This document shows, piece by piece, positions 45,626 through 53,910 of a stretch of 64,000 nt of DNA. The stretch is from NCBI GenBank assembly GCA_900764105.1, contig CAAFMS010000026.1:62001-126000 (forward strand). Direction: 5' to 3'. Source of the DNA: Clostridia bacterium. GTDB taxonomy: Bacteria > Bacillota > Clostridia > Christensenellales > Borkfalkiaceae. The position numbers and the translations under genes are program-made. The notes beneath the pieces are model-generated. The model did not search any database and was not told the DNA's origin. It saw only the letters and a program-made list of their open reading frames with translations. How positions within the stretch are numbered: the first letter of the stretch is position 1; each line of letters begins with the position of its first letter.

Positions 45626-45967
45626 GTCGAGACGGTCTGTAAGCCGAGTTCTGTCATTTAATACGGTTATCTATCTAGACTTGCCGTTGCCGACAAGTTC
45701 AAGCGACGTTTCACAGGCAATTCCGACCGGCTGTCTTACGAATTGCCCCTATCTTGCTCCGAATGGGGTTTACACTGCCTCTCTCGTCTCCGAGCGAGCG
45801 GTAGGCTCTTACCCTGCCTTTTCATCCTTACAAACTTTCGTTTGCGGTTGTTTTCTGTTGCACTTTCCTTAAAGTCACCTTCACCGTCCGTTAGGCGGCA
45901 TCCTGCCGTGTGGAGCTCGGACTTTCCTCGTCAGATTTCTCTGCCGCAACCGTACAACCGTCTCGAC
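45626..45967 (-). ncRNA. rnpB: RNase P RNA
   Basis: Read on the minus strand, the conserved blocks are in order: GAGGAAAGTCCGAGCTCC with the ACACGGCAGGATGCCG P3/P4 region, the central GTAAACCCC segment with GCAAGATAGGG, and the closing ACAGAACTCGGCTTACAG. The ends GTCGAGACGGT and CCGTCTCGAC pair as P1. At about 342 nt it fits the bacterial class. It is the catalytic part of RNase P, which matures tRNA 5' ends. It has its own promoter with the start point at the P1 helix. Confidence 0.96.
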
Positions 45968-45975
45968 AATTTGGA

Positions 45976-46004
45976 ATTATAGCACTTTTTTTCGCGTTTG
46001 TCTA
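45976..46004 (-). promoter_or_regulatory. Promoter of rnpB
   Basis: On the minus strand TAGACA (45999-46004), 17 nt and TATAAT (45976-45981). The first G of the P1 helix lies 9 nt after the -10, as expected. Confidence 0.85.
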
Positions 46005-46069
46005 CTATTCTCTGTTGTGGTATCGTTCTGTTTTTAAGTTTTTAGACTTATCGAGATTTCGTTTCCGAC

Positions 46070-46115
46070 CTCTTCCACCGCAAGCGGTCCCCCTTCTCCA
46101 AAGGAGAAGGCAAGA
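46070..46115. repeat. Fragment of a GC-rich hairpin repeat
   Basis: ACCGCAAGCGGT is followed by CCTTCTCCAAAGGAGAAGG, two adjacent hairpins. The layout resembles the repeat around the DUF559 gene (CTCCCCTGAGCAAGGGGAG), but the bases differ. Confidence 0.45.
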
Positions 46116-46133
46116 AAAAAATAATGCATCTCG

Positions 46134-46177
46134 CAAAAAAAACAAGATACCCGAAATCGGATGATACGAGTATCTTG
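46134..46177 (-). terminator. Intrinsic terminator of clpB
   Basis: CAAGATAC (46143-46150) pairs with GTATCTTG (46170-46177), and the minus strand continues with eight T residues. Confidence 0.9.
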
Positions 46178-46201
46178 CTTTTATCGTCTTTACGATTTAT
46201 G

Positions 46202-48793
46202 TTATTTGCTCTGTTTGTATACGACTAAGTCGTCGCCGTCGTAGTCCACCACCGCCGTGTCGCCCGGAACGAAATAGTTAGCGATTATCTTCTTCGCGAT
46301 AAGCGTTTCAACCGTGTGAGAAATAAACCTCTTTAAAGGTCTCGCGCCGTATACGGGGTCGTAACCGCATTTAACAATATAATCCTTCGCGGAATCGGTC
46401 ACAAGCAAACCGACGTTCTTTTCTTTAAGTCTGTCGGAAAGCCCCTTTAAGAACAAGTCTATAATCTTGCCGATTTCCTCTCTCGTGAGCGGTTTGTAGA
46501 ATACTATCTCGTCAAGCCTGTTCAAAAATTCAGGTCTGAACGATTTTTTCAGCAATGCGTTCACTTCGTCTTTCGCCTGTTCGGTGATTTCGCCGTTCTC
46601 GCCGATACCGTCGAGTATTATAGACGAACCGAGGTTCGAGGTAAGAATTATTACGGTGTTCTTAAAGTCTACCGTTCTGCCCTGCGAGTCGGTAATTCTT
46701 CCGTCGTCCAACACCTGCAACAGGATATTGAACACGTCGGGGTGAGCCTTTTCGATTTCATCGAAGAGTACCACCGAGTACGGTTTTCTCCTTACCGCTT
46801 CGGTAAGTTGACCGCCGTCCTCGAATCCGACGTATCCCGGGGGCGCGCCTATAAGACGAGACACCGAGAACTTCTCCATGTACTCGCTCATATCTATTCT
46901 GACCATATTCTTCTCGTCGTCAAACAGGGCTTTCGCAAGGGTTTTCGCAAGTTCAGTCTTACCTACGCCCGTAGGTCCTAAGAACAAAAACGAGCCTATA
47001 GGTCGATTAACGTCGGAAATTCCCGCTCTCGAACGAAGTATCGCTTCCGCGACGCTCCTTACCGCCTCGTCCTGTCCGATGACGCTTTCGTGAAGTATGT
47101 CTTCGAGCCTTAAAAGTTTTTCCCTTTCGCCTTCCATAAGTTTGGCTACGGGAATACCCGTCCACCTGCATATAATTCTCGCGATGTCCTCTTCGGTTAC
47201 TTTGTCGTGTAAAAGTCCGTCGTCGTCCTTCTGAATTTCATTCTCGGCGTCCGCGAGTTGCTTTTTGAGTTCGGGAAGTTTGCCGTATCTGAGTTCCGCC
47301 GCCTTGTTAAGATCGTAAGACCTTTCGGCGTTTTCGATTTCTCTGCCTAACGATTCGATTTCCTCTCTGAGTTTCTGAACCTTGTTGATATTCGCCTTTT
47401 CGTTGAGAAGTTTGGCGTTCATCGCGGAATATTTATCCCGAAGAGTCGCAAGTTCGCTCCTTATGTCCGCAAGACGCTTTTTGGAAAGTTCGTCCGTTTC
47501 CTTTTTAAGCGAGGTCTCCTCTATTTCGAGTTTCATAATCTTTCTCGAAACGTCTTCCATTTCGGACGGCATAGAGTTCATCTCGGTCTTTATCATCGCG
47601 CAAGCCTCGTCGATGAGGTCTATCGCCTTATCGGGCAAGAACCTGTCTGTGATATATCTGTCGGAAAGCACCGCCGCCGAAACCAACGCGTTATCCTGAA
47701 TTTTCACGCCGTGGAATACTTCGTATCTCTCTTTCAAGCCCCTCAGTATCGCGATAGTGTCTTCAACCGTAGGTTCGTTTACCATAACGGGCTGGAAACG
47801 CCTTTCGAGCGCGGGGTCCTTCTCGATGTATTTTCTGTATTCGTCCAAGGTAGTCGCGCCTATACAGTGCAACTCGCCCCTTGCAAGCATGGGTTTAAGC
47901 AAATTGCCCGCATCCATCGCGCCGTCCGTCTTGCCCGCGCCTACTATCGTATGCAGTTCGTCGATAAAAAGAATGATTTTACCTTCGCTCTTGCGGACTT
48001 CGTTCAATACGGCTTTGAGCCTTTCCTCGAACTCGCCCCTGAACTTCGCTCCGGCAACGAGCGCGCCTATATCCAAAGAGAACAGTTTTCTGTCTTTAAG
48101 GTTTTCGGGTACGTCGCCTTTCATTATTCTTATGGCAAGACCTTCGGCAATCGCCGTTTTACCTACGCCCGCTTCACCGATAAGCACAGGGTTGTTTTTC
48201 GTCTTTCTCGACAAAATTCTGATGACGTTTCTTATCTCGTCGTCTCTGCCGATAACGGGGTCGAGTTTACCGCTCTTCGCTTTCGCCACGAGTTCCGTGC
48301 CGTACTTATTGAGTACGTCGTAGGTGTCCTCGGGATTGTCGCTCGTAACCCTCGAATTACCCCTTATCTCCGCCAAGACTTTCATATAAGAATTAAGGTC
48401 TATCGAGTATCGTCTGAAAAGTCCGCGAAGTCCGTCCGTCGGCTTATCTATAATAGCGTAAAGAATATGCTCGACCGAAACGAAATCGTCTTTCATCTCT
48501 TTCGACTTTCTTTCCGCCGCGTTAAATGCGTCGTTAAGTTCTCTCGACAGAGTCTCTCCGGCGTTACCGCTCGTCTTATTAAGTCTGCCTATAAGTTCGT
48601 TAACGCCCTGTTTCAGGCTTTCAACGTCAACTCCCATACGCTTGAAAATCTGTACGGCAAGCCCTCCGTCGTCGTTAAGCAAAGCATACAAAATATGCTC
48701 TTCGCAAACTTCGGGGTTGCCGTATTCCTTAGCGATATTCACCGCCTCGTTTACAGCCTCGACCGATTTTTGAGTTAAATTCTGCATATTCAT
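46202..48793 (-). CDS. clpB: ATP-dependent disaggregase ClpB
   Basis: The protein has 863 residues, the full ClpB size. The N domain (1-145) is followed by AAA-1 (GEAGVGKTAIAEGLA near 205), the coiled-coil middle domain (about 400-525), and AAA-2 (GPTGVGKTELAKTLA near 600). It refolds aggregated proteins with DnaK after stress. GAAGGTGA precedes the ATG, which overlaps the stop of an upstream RHH-type gene (ATGA). I found no CIRCE element upstream of the operon. A terminator follows. Confidence 0.97.
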   Translation of the reverse strand: MNMQNLTQKSVEAVNEAVNIAKEYGNPEVCEEHILYALLNDDGGLAVQIFKRMGVDVESLKQGVNELIGRLNKTSGNAGETLSRELNDAFNAAERKSKEMKDDFVSVEHILYAIIDKPTDGLRGLFRRYSIDLNSYMKVLAEIRGNSRVTSDNPEDTYDVLNKYGTELVAKAKSGKLDPVIGRDDEIRNVIRILSRKTKNNPVLIGEAGVGKTAIAEGLAIRIMKGDVPENLKDRKLFSLDIGALVAGAKFRGEFEERLKAVLNEVRKSEGKIILFIDELHTIVGAGKTDGAMDAGNLLKPMLARGELHCIGATTLDEYRKYIEKDPALERRFQPVMVNEPTVEDTIAILRGLKERYEVFHGVKIQDNALVSAAVLSDRYITDRFLPDKAIDLIDEACAMIKTEMNSMPSEMEDVSRKIMKLEIEETSLKKETDELSKKRLADIRSELATLRDKYSAMNAKLLNEKANINKVQKLREEIESLGREIENAERSYDLNKAAELRYGKLPELKKQLADAENEIQKDDDGLLHDKVTEEDIARIICRWTGIPVAKLMEGEREKLLRLEDILHESVIGQDEAVRSVAEAILRSRAGISDVNRPIGSFLFLGPTGVGKTELAKTLAKALFDDEKNMVRIDMSEYMEKFSVSRLIGAPPGYVGFEDGGQLTEAVRRKPYSVVLFDEIEKAHPDVFNILLQVLDDGRITDSQGRTVDFKNTVIILTSNLGSSIILDGIGENGEITEQAKDEVNALLKKSFRPEFLNRLDEIVFYKPLTREEIGKIIDLFLKGLSDRLKEKNVGLLVTDSAKDYIVKCGYDPVYGARPLKRFISHTVETLIAKKIIANYFVPGDTAVVDYDGDDLVVYKQSK

Positions 48794-49422
48794 AAAATCA
48801 CCTTCTTGTTTTTCAGATTATCGGCGTAATTTTTTTCGATAACCGCCGCAGCCCTTTCATCGCCGTCGCAAAGGAAATACGATTTAAGATATTCGTCAAA
48901 TTCCTTTACATACGCGGAAATTGCTTCGCCGATTTCGTTCGCCCCCGCCGACGAGGGTCTTTTTAATATTCTCACGAAACGCCCGTCCTGATAAAAATAC
49001 GACCTTTCGCCTATATACTTCTTCTCGATCCCGATAAAAAGCAGATAGAAATTTTCCATTTTCTCGAACAACGCTCTGCTCTGAGAACGCAGAGAGATTT
49101 TAAGTTGTCCTAAATCTCCCGTAGGGAAAAGTTCGAGAGAATATTTGAGCGTGGGATTATATCTGTATGCCAGCGCGCTGCTGACCGAAGCCGTATAGAG
49201 AGACGGATTGTTTACGAATTTCATTCCCTTGATTTCGCAAAACAGTTTTTCCATTCTCGAAAAAACGTTTTCCGTGAGAGAATCGGGCGTCTCCACGTTC
49301 AGATACTCGGTAAGAATTTTATTGAGCATCACCGAACGGCTTACGCCTTTTTTGAAAGCAAGTCTGTCAAGTTCGTCTACGAGATAATCGTTAAGCACTA
49401 CGCTGTATACCGATTTTTCCAT
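48790..49422 (-). CDS. Ribbon-helix-helix-like protein co-transcribed with clpB
   Basis: The protein has 210 residues from the ATG at 49422 (GGAGGA upstream); the longer frame runs into the promoter. Residues 1-42 read as a CopG/Arc-type ribbon-helix-helix: strand VYSVVLNDYLVDEL, then LAFKKGVSRSVMLNKILTEYL. The rest (about 60-200) is an alpha/beta domain of no recognised family. Its stop overlaps the clpB start by 4 nt. An autoregulator of the clpB operon is a reasonable inference, but nothing else shows it. Confidence 0.7.
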   Translation of the reverse strand: MEKSVYSVVLNDYLVDELDRLAFKKGVSRSVMLNKILTEYLNVETPDSLTENVFSRMEKLFCEIKGMKFVNNPSLYTASVSSALAYRYNPTLKYSLELFPTGDLGQLKISLRSQSRALFEKMENFYLLFIGIEKKYIGERSYFYQDGRFVRILKRPSSAGANEIGEAISAYVKEFDEYLKSYFLCDGDERAAAVIEKNYADNLKNKKVIL

Positions 49423-49444
49423 TTTATCCTCCGTTTTCGACAAT

Positions 49445-49473
49445 ATTGTACCACTGTTTAAATAATTTGTCAA
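49445..49473 (-). promoter_or_regulatory. Promoter of the RHH-clpB operon
   Basis: On the minus strand TTGACA (49468-49473), 17 nt and TACAAT (49445-49450) with an extended TGG. The -10 is followed by ATTGTCGAAAAC and then the GGAGGA site. Confidence 0.85.
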
Positions 49474-49517
49474 GCGATTTATATAATATTCTTTACAAAA
49501 TTTTATTTTTATTTGTC

Positions 49518-49546
49518 TTTACATTTTTTCGGACAAGTGGTATAAT
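49518..49546 (+). promoter_or_regulatory. Leaderless-type promoter of the orphan gene at 49553
   Basis: TTTACA (49518-49523), 17 nt and TATAAT (49541-49546) with an extended TGG. Six nt follow before the ATG at 49553, so the predicted start point is the start codon itself. The promoter lies 44 nt from the divergent clpB-operon promoter. Confidence 0.75.
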
Positions 49547-49552
49547 GTGAAT

Positions 49553-50026
49553 ATGAGCAAAGAAGAAAGTATTGAAATTGTAGAGAACGGTTTAAAAAAG
49601 TACGGAGCGAATGTTTACGACTATCGCGGAACGAAGTTCATAGGAATAAAAAATCCCTGCTCCGACAATAATATGGCTATAACCTTCGGCGAAACCGAAA
49701 TGACGATGGAGTTTACCTATCAGTCGGCGAGGTTCGCATACGGAAACGAGGGCGACCTTATAACGCACGCAGAAAAGTATCTCACGGGAAAACTCGTTTC
49801 CGCGGAATTTTTCCTCGGCGGAAAACCGCTGTTCGGCGGTTCGAGAGAATCGGGCGGCGCGAAATTTAAAACAACGGAAGAAATGCTCGTATGGTATACG
49901 GGCGGAAACGAAAAGATAGCGGACAATCTGAGAGGATTTCTAAAAAACGACGGCGTAACGCTTAAAATACGCAGTTGGGACGGAAGTCTCGACAGAGAAA
50001 TTTCATTCGGGGACGATAAAATTTAA
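49553..50026 (+). CDS. Uncharacterised 157-residue protein
   Basis: I do not recognise the family. The protein starts MSKEESIEIVENGLKKYG and appears mixed alpha/beta, without signal or membrane segments. Visible features are a glycine/aspartate-rich end (SWDGSLDREISFGDDKI), a TMEFTYQSARFAYGNE strand-rich centre and an LFGGSRESGGAKF loop. A GTG two codons upstream is possible but leaves even less leader. It has its own leaderless-type promoter, stands divergent from the RHH-clpB operon and is followed by repeat-like sequence. It may belong to a stress-linked locus, but only position suggests this. Confidence 0.7.
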   Translation: MSKEESIEIVENGLKKYGANVYDYRGTKFIGIKNPCSDNNMAITFGETEMTMEFTYQSARFAYGNEGDLITHAEKYLTGKLVSAEFFLGGKPLFGGSRESGGAKFKTTEEMLVWYTGGNEKIADNLRGFLKNDGVTLKIRSWDGSLDREISFGDDKI

Positions 50027-50069
50027 ACCGTGATAAAATTATTCGCATTACAGACCTCTATCGTCTTGA

Positions 50070-50115
50070 CTTCCATTTCATTCCGTCAAGCCACTTTCCC
50101 CATAGGGAAAGCGAG
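50070..50115. repeat. Decayed hairpin-repeat fragment
   Basis: CCGTCAAGCCACTTTCCCC followed by ATAGGGAAAGCG has the layout of the 3' half of the repeats at 62047 and 62745 (TCGAGCCACCTACCC...GGGTAGGCTT). The similarity is short. Confidence 0.4.
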
Positions 50116-50152
50116 ACATATACAAATATAAAGTAAAATAACGAGGTAAAAT

Positions 50153-50947
50153 ATGAAAAATATTATCGTAATAACGGGTGCTTCGAGCGGCATCGGCAGA
50201 GAGTTTGCCCTTATGCTCGATAAAATCGAAAATGCCGACGAGATATGGGCCGTCGCAAGAAGAGCGGACAGACTTTGCGAACTCGGCAAAGAACTAAAAA
50301 CGCCCGTTAAGGCGTTGCCGCTCGATTTGTCGGACGAAAACGGCGTTTCGGAATATAAAAAAATACTCGGCGATGAGGAAGTAAACGTTAAAATGCTCGT
50401 CAACTGCGCGGGCTACGGAAAATTCAATCACTACGAGAATATTCCGCCCGAAGTAAATCAGAATATGATTAACCTCAACGTAAAGGCGGTAGTCGGTATG
50501 GTAGACGCAACCCTTCCGAAAATGGGAGCGGGCGGCAGAATTATAAATATAGCGAGTTGCGCGGGCTTTCAACCCATACCATATATAAATATATACGCCG
50601 CGACGAAAGCGTTCGTTCTCCACTACTCGAGAGCGTTAAACGTCGAACTTAAATACAGAGGAATTACCGTAACGGCGGTATGCCCGTACTGGACCAAGAC
50701 CGAATTTTTCGACAGAGCGATTGCGAAAGACGAAAAAACGGTAATAATCAACTACGGCGTTATGTACGACCCGAAAAAAGTCGTGGCGAAGGCTTTGAAA
50801 GACGCGTACAAGGGTAAAGACGTATCGGTTTACGGCGGCGTAAACAATTTTCAGAGGGCTTTGACTAAACTGTTGCCGCACAAACTCGTTATGAAAGTCT
50901 GGATGGGTATGCAGAAATTCGACGGAACAAAGGATATAAGAAAATAG
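50153..50947 (+). CDS. SDR-family oxidoreductase, DltE/YqjQ-like
   Basis: The protein has 264 residues. Motifs: ITGASSGIGREFAL at the N-terminus, NCAGYGKF near residue 84, the catalytic Ser in NIASCAGFQP, and YAATKAF (Tyr-x-x-x-Lys). The C-terminal part is basic (RALTKLLPHKLVMKVWMGMQKF), as in membrane-associated short-chain dehydrogenases of the YqjQ/DltE type. The substrate is unknown. GAGG lies 6 nt before the ATG. The gene precedes a Cys-rich peptide gene by 84 nt. Confidence 0.85.
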   Translation: MKNIIVITGASSGIGREFALMLDKIENADEIWAVARRADRLCELGKELKTPVKALPLDLSDENGVSEYKKILGDEEVNVKMLVNCAGYGKFNHYENIPPEVNQNMINLNVKAVVGMVDATLPKMGAGGRIINIASCAGFQPIPYINIYAATKAFVLHYSRALNVELKYRGITVTAVCPYWTKTEFFDRAIAKDEKTVIINYGVMYDPKKVVAKALKDAYKGKDVSVYGGVNNFQRALTKLLPHKLVMKVWMGMQKFDGTKDIRK

Positions 50948-51031
50948 AAGAGTAACACTTTTTTTCCCTTGTAAGTATAATAATACTGATAGCGCGTATA
51001 CGCTACAATCTTACAGGAGGAAATCAAGAAT

Positions 51032-51247
51032 ATGATGAACTGTCTCGGACTCGGCGACAACTGTTGCCTTTGGATGCTTATAATCATCCTCATACTCTGC
51101 ATCTGCAAAAACGGTTGCTTAAACGGCATAATCGATAAGATTTGCGGTTGCGGATGTCTGCTTCCGTTACTTCTTCTCCTTTGCTGCTGCAAGGGCGGAG
51201 ACAATGGCGGTCCGAACTTCGGTTTCGGCGGCGGTTGCTGCAAGTAA
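51032..51247 (+). CDS. Small Cys-rich hydrophobic protein (HCB-like)
   Basis: The protein has 71 residues, about a fifth of them Cys. Two hydrophobic stretches (residues about 13-25 and 43-50) are separated by CKNGCLNGIIDKICGCGC, and the end is GGDNGGPNFGFGGGCCK. AGGAGG lies 11 nt before the ATG (two ATGs in a row). Similar small Cys-rich proteins are annotated in clostridia as 'chorion class high-cysteine' proteins and may be spore-coat or envelope components; that is analogy only. It has its own terminator, which supports a real gene. Confidence 0.75.
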   Translation: MMNCLGLGDNCCLWMLIIILILCICKNGCLNGIIDKICGCGCLLPLLLLLCCCKGGDNGGPNFGFGGGCCK

Positions 51248-51257
51248 GTACATATAA

Positions 51258-51293
51258 ATGCGGTCGGCGAAAAGTTTTCGCCGACCGCATTTT
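51258..51293 (+). terminator. Intrinsic terminator of the Cys-rich gene
   Basis: ATGCGGTCGGCGA and TCGCCGACCGCAT form a perfect 13-bp stem (51258-51270 and 51278-51290), followed by TTTA. Confidence 0.9.
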
Positions 51294-51332
51294 ATGCCGA
51301 ACAAGAACAATATAAATCTTGCTCGGCATATT
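51294..51332 (-). terminator. Terminator of the hydrolase gene
   Basis: TGCCGA...CAAGA and TCTTG...TCGGCA form a long imperfect hairpin, with TATTTTATTT on the plus side and AT-rich sequence on the minus side. Confidence 0.55.
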
Positions 51333-52181
51333 TTATTTAATATATATTCCTATTTCTTCGAGCCATTCTACGGAAAGTCTTACCCATTCGGATATAGATT
51401 TCGACGCAGCCTTTATCGGTTCGTCGCTATTGTAAACGGTCATATCGCCGCACGAAAACCCGTGCTGACCTTTTCCGAAAACGTGAATGGAAAACGGAAC
51501 CTTTTTTTCGTCGTATTTAAGCGCAGCCAAAAGCGCGTTCCTGCACGGCACCGCCCCGTCGTTATTCGTGGACCATATAAACGCGGGCGCGGACTTCTCG
51601 TTTATTAAATTCAGTATGTCCGTTTTCTTTTTGAGTTCTTCGTTGTCTGCGCCGCAGAGATTATCGAAACTGCCCATGTGGGCGGTATTTTTTTCGCTCG
51701 TGATAACGGGATAACTCAATACCGTAGCGTTCGGGGTCGGGTCGTATTCGGGTTTAAAGTACGCTTTCCACTCGTCGCATACGTTTACGCTTCCAAGCAT
51801 TGCCGCAAGGTGTCCGCCCGCCGAAAACCCTACCGCCGCAACCATATTTCTGTCGGTTTTAAGTTCATCGGCGTTTTTTCTTACGTATTCCATAGCCATT
51901 ACCGCCTCTAAAATAGCGTAAGGATATTTTACGGGAGCAACGGAATAGTTCAAAACGAACGAGTTGTATCCGTAAGAAAGATATTTGAGCGCGACGGGTT
52001 CGTCCTCTCTGAAACTGACCATACCGTAACCGCCGCCCGGAATAACGAGCATTGCGGGAGATTTTCTGTCTATATTGACCTCGCGGGAAACGTCGTGGAT
52101 ATAAGTCGTCAGATACCCGCTTCCGTTTTCGGGGCGTTTTACCCCGAAGTATTCGTATAAATCGATTTTTTTCGTCTGCAT
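51333..52181 (-). CDS. Alpha/beta hydrolase, esterase/acetyl-xylan-esterase-like
   Basis: The protein has 282 residues and no signal peptide, so it is cytoplasmic. The oxyanion motif IPGGGYG is near residue 47, the nucleophile elbow is GFSAGG near 119, the acid is in STNNDGAVP near 215, and the His is in GKGQHGFSCG near 245. This set matches the BD-FAE/prolyl-oligopeptidase-like esterases that remove acetyl groups from sugars. AAAGGACGG precedes the ATG. It stands alone. Confidence 0.85.
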   Translation of the reverse strand: MQTKKIDLYEYFGVKRPENGSGYLTTYIHDVSREVNIDRKSPAMLVIPGGGYGMVSFREDEPVALKYLSYGYNSFVLNYSVAPVKYPYAILEAVMAMEYVRKNADELKTDRNMVAAVGFSAGGHLAAMLGSVNVCDEWKAYFKPEYDPTPNATVLSYPVITSEKNTAHMGSFDNLCGADNEELKKKTDILNLINEKSAPAFIWSTNNDGAVPCRNALLAALKYDEKKVPFSIHVFGKGQHGFSCGDMTVYNSDEPIKAASKSISEWVRLSVEWLEEIGIYIK

Positions 52182-52292
52182 TTTATTTTCCGTCCTTTTT
52201 AGTAATTATTATAAGAACGATATAAATTTTACCACACTTCCGCATAAAAGAAAAGTAATTTTATTTAATTTTAGAAAAATCAATCTCATTAT

Positions 52293-52321
52293 TTGCTTTT
52301 CATCGTCCGATTTGTTATAAT
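52293..52321 (+). promoter_or_regulatory. Promoter of the DUF1846 gene
   Basis: TTGCTT (52293-52298), 17 nt and TATAAT (52316-52321). A leader of about 15 nt holds AAAGGAG before the ATG at 52343. Confidence 0.75.
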
Positions 52322-52342
52322 TGAAAAAGGAGTATACGACAA

Positions 52343-53827
52343 ATGAAAAAAACGGGTTTTGACAGCGAAAAATATCTCAATCTTCAGTCCGAAAAAATTC
52401 TTGAAAGAATTGACGAATTCGGCGGAAAATTATACATAGAATTCGGCGGAAAATTATTCGACGACTTCCACGCGGCGAGAGTTCTCCCCGGGTTTGCCCC
52501 CGATAACAAGATCAAAATGCTCGGCAAACTCAAAGACCGCGCCGAAATAGTTATCGTTATCAACAGCCACGACATAGAGAGAAACAAGGTGAGGGCCGAC
52601 CTCGGCATTACCTACGATCAGGACGTCATAAGGCTTATAGATATTTTCAGAAGATACGGACTGTTCGTCGGAAGCGTCGTTCTCGCTCAATTCACCGAGG
52701 AAAACGAACCTGCCAAGACCTTCGAGGAAAAACTCAAATCGCTCGGCATAAAAGTGTACCGCCACTACCCGATTAAGGGCTACCCGAACAATATTCCGCT
52801 CATCGTCAGCGAAAACGGCTACGGTAAGAACGACTATATCGAGACTTCGAGAGACCTTATCATCATCACCGCTCCCGGTCCGGGGTCGGGAAAAATGGCG
52901 ACCTGCCTTTCCCAACTCTATCAGGAACACCAGAGAGGCAATAAGGTAGGCTACGCGAAATACGAGACTTTTCCCATCTGGAATCTGCCTTTAAATCACA
53001 TGGTGAACCTCGCTTACGAGGCGGCGACCGCAGACCTTAACGACGTCAATATGATTGACCCGTGGCACCTCGCGGCGTACGGCAAGCAAGCGGTAAACTA
53101 CAACCGCGACGTCGAAATTTTCCCCGTTCTGAACGCTATATTCGAGCAGATTATGGGAAAATCGCCGTATAAATCGCCTACGGATATGGGCGTAAACATG
53201 GCGGGCTACGCAATTTCGGACGACAGCGTCTGCGTGGAAGCGGCGAAGCAGGAAATTATCAGAAGATACTTAAACGCTCTCGCGAGAGAAAGGCGTAACG
53301 ACCTCGATTCGTCCGAGTCGGACAAAATCGATCTTATAATGAAGTCGCACGGAATAAGCGTTTCGGAGAGAAAGGTTTACGAGGTTTCCAACCGCGTTTC
53401 CGAAGAGAGAAACTGCCCCGCGGCGGCTATCGAACTCGACGACGGAACGATAATAACGGGCAAGACGAACGACCTGTTCGGCTGTTCATCGAGTATGATT
53501 TTAAACGCGCTCAAATATCTTGCGGGTATCGACGACAAAATCGACCTCATAAGCAAGAAGTCGATTATCCCCATTCAGGATCTGAAAATAAAATATCTCG
53601 GCAGCAAAAACCCGAGACTGCATATAGACGAAATGCTTATCGCGCTCTCCTCTTCGGCGGAACACGACGAGAACGCCGCCCTTGCGATTAATCAACTCCC
53701 GAAACTCAAAGACTGCGAAGTTCATACGACCGTTCTTCTCGCGCATAACGACGAAAAGTTTTTCAGAAAACTCGGCGTAAGACTTACCTCTAACCCGATT
53801 TTCAAAGACAGAACGAACAATCACTGA
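52343..53827 (+). CDS. DUF1846-family protein
   Basis: The protein has 494 residues, the usual DUF1846 size. The N-terminus KKTGFDSEKYLNLQSEKILERI and the block LYIEFGGKLFDDFHAARVLPGF are characteristic. An ATP/GTP-like glycine loop reads ITAPGPGSGKMATCL near residue 180. The family is widespread in Bacillota and its biochemical role is not settled; structures show a P-loop-like and a pyridoxal-type fold according to family notes. It has its own promoter and terminator and stands alone. Confidence 0.9.
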   Translation: MKKTGFDSEKYLNLQSEKILERIDEFGGKLYIEFGGKLFDDFHAARVLPGFAPDNKIKMLGKLKDRAEIVIVINSHDIERNKVRADLGITYDQDVIRLIDIFRRYGLFVGSVVLAQFTEENEPAKTFEEKLKSLGIKVYRHYPIKGYPNNIPLIVSENGYGKNDYIETSRDLIIITAPGPGSGKMATCLSQLYQEHQRGNKVGYAKYETFPIWNLPLNHMVNLAYEAATADLNDVNMIDPWHLAAYGKQAVNYNRDVEIFPVLNAIFEQIMGKSPYKSPTDMGVNMAGYAISDDSVCVEAAKQEIIRRYLNALARERRNDLDSSESDKIDLIMKSHGISVSERKVYEVSNRVSEERNCPAAAIELDDGTIITGKTNDLFGCSSSMILNALKYLAGIDDKIDLISKKSIIPIQDLKIKYLGSKNPRLHIDEMLIALSSSAEHDENAALAINQLPKLKDCEVHTTVLLAHNDEKFFRKLGVRLTSNPIFKDRTNNH

Positions 53828-53837
53828 AAACGAACAT

Positions 53838-53876
53838 AAAAACTGCGAACTTATCGAAAGACAAGTCCGCAGTTTT
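53838..53876 (+). terminator. Intrinsic terminator of the DUF1846 gene
   Basis: AAAACTGCGAACTT and AAGTCCGCAGTTTT pair with one mismatch around a 10-nt loop, and TTTTCTTAT follows. Confidence 0.85.
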
Positions 53877-53910
53877 CTTATAATCGAGTATTCAATAAAA
53901 TATCAGTGGA

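Noticed and set aside
46022..46200. Possible CIRCE or CtsR site near clpB
   Set aside because: No TTAGCACTC/GAGTGCTAA dyad or GGTCAAA-type repeat was found here or upstream of 49422.
47711..48778. 355-residue plus-strand frame opposite clpB
   Set aside because: Mirror frame of clpB, with no independent support.
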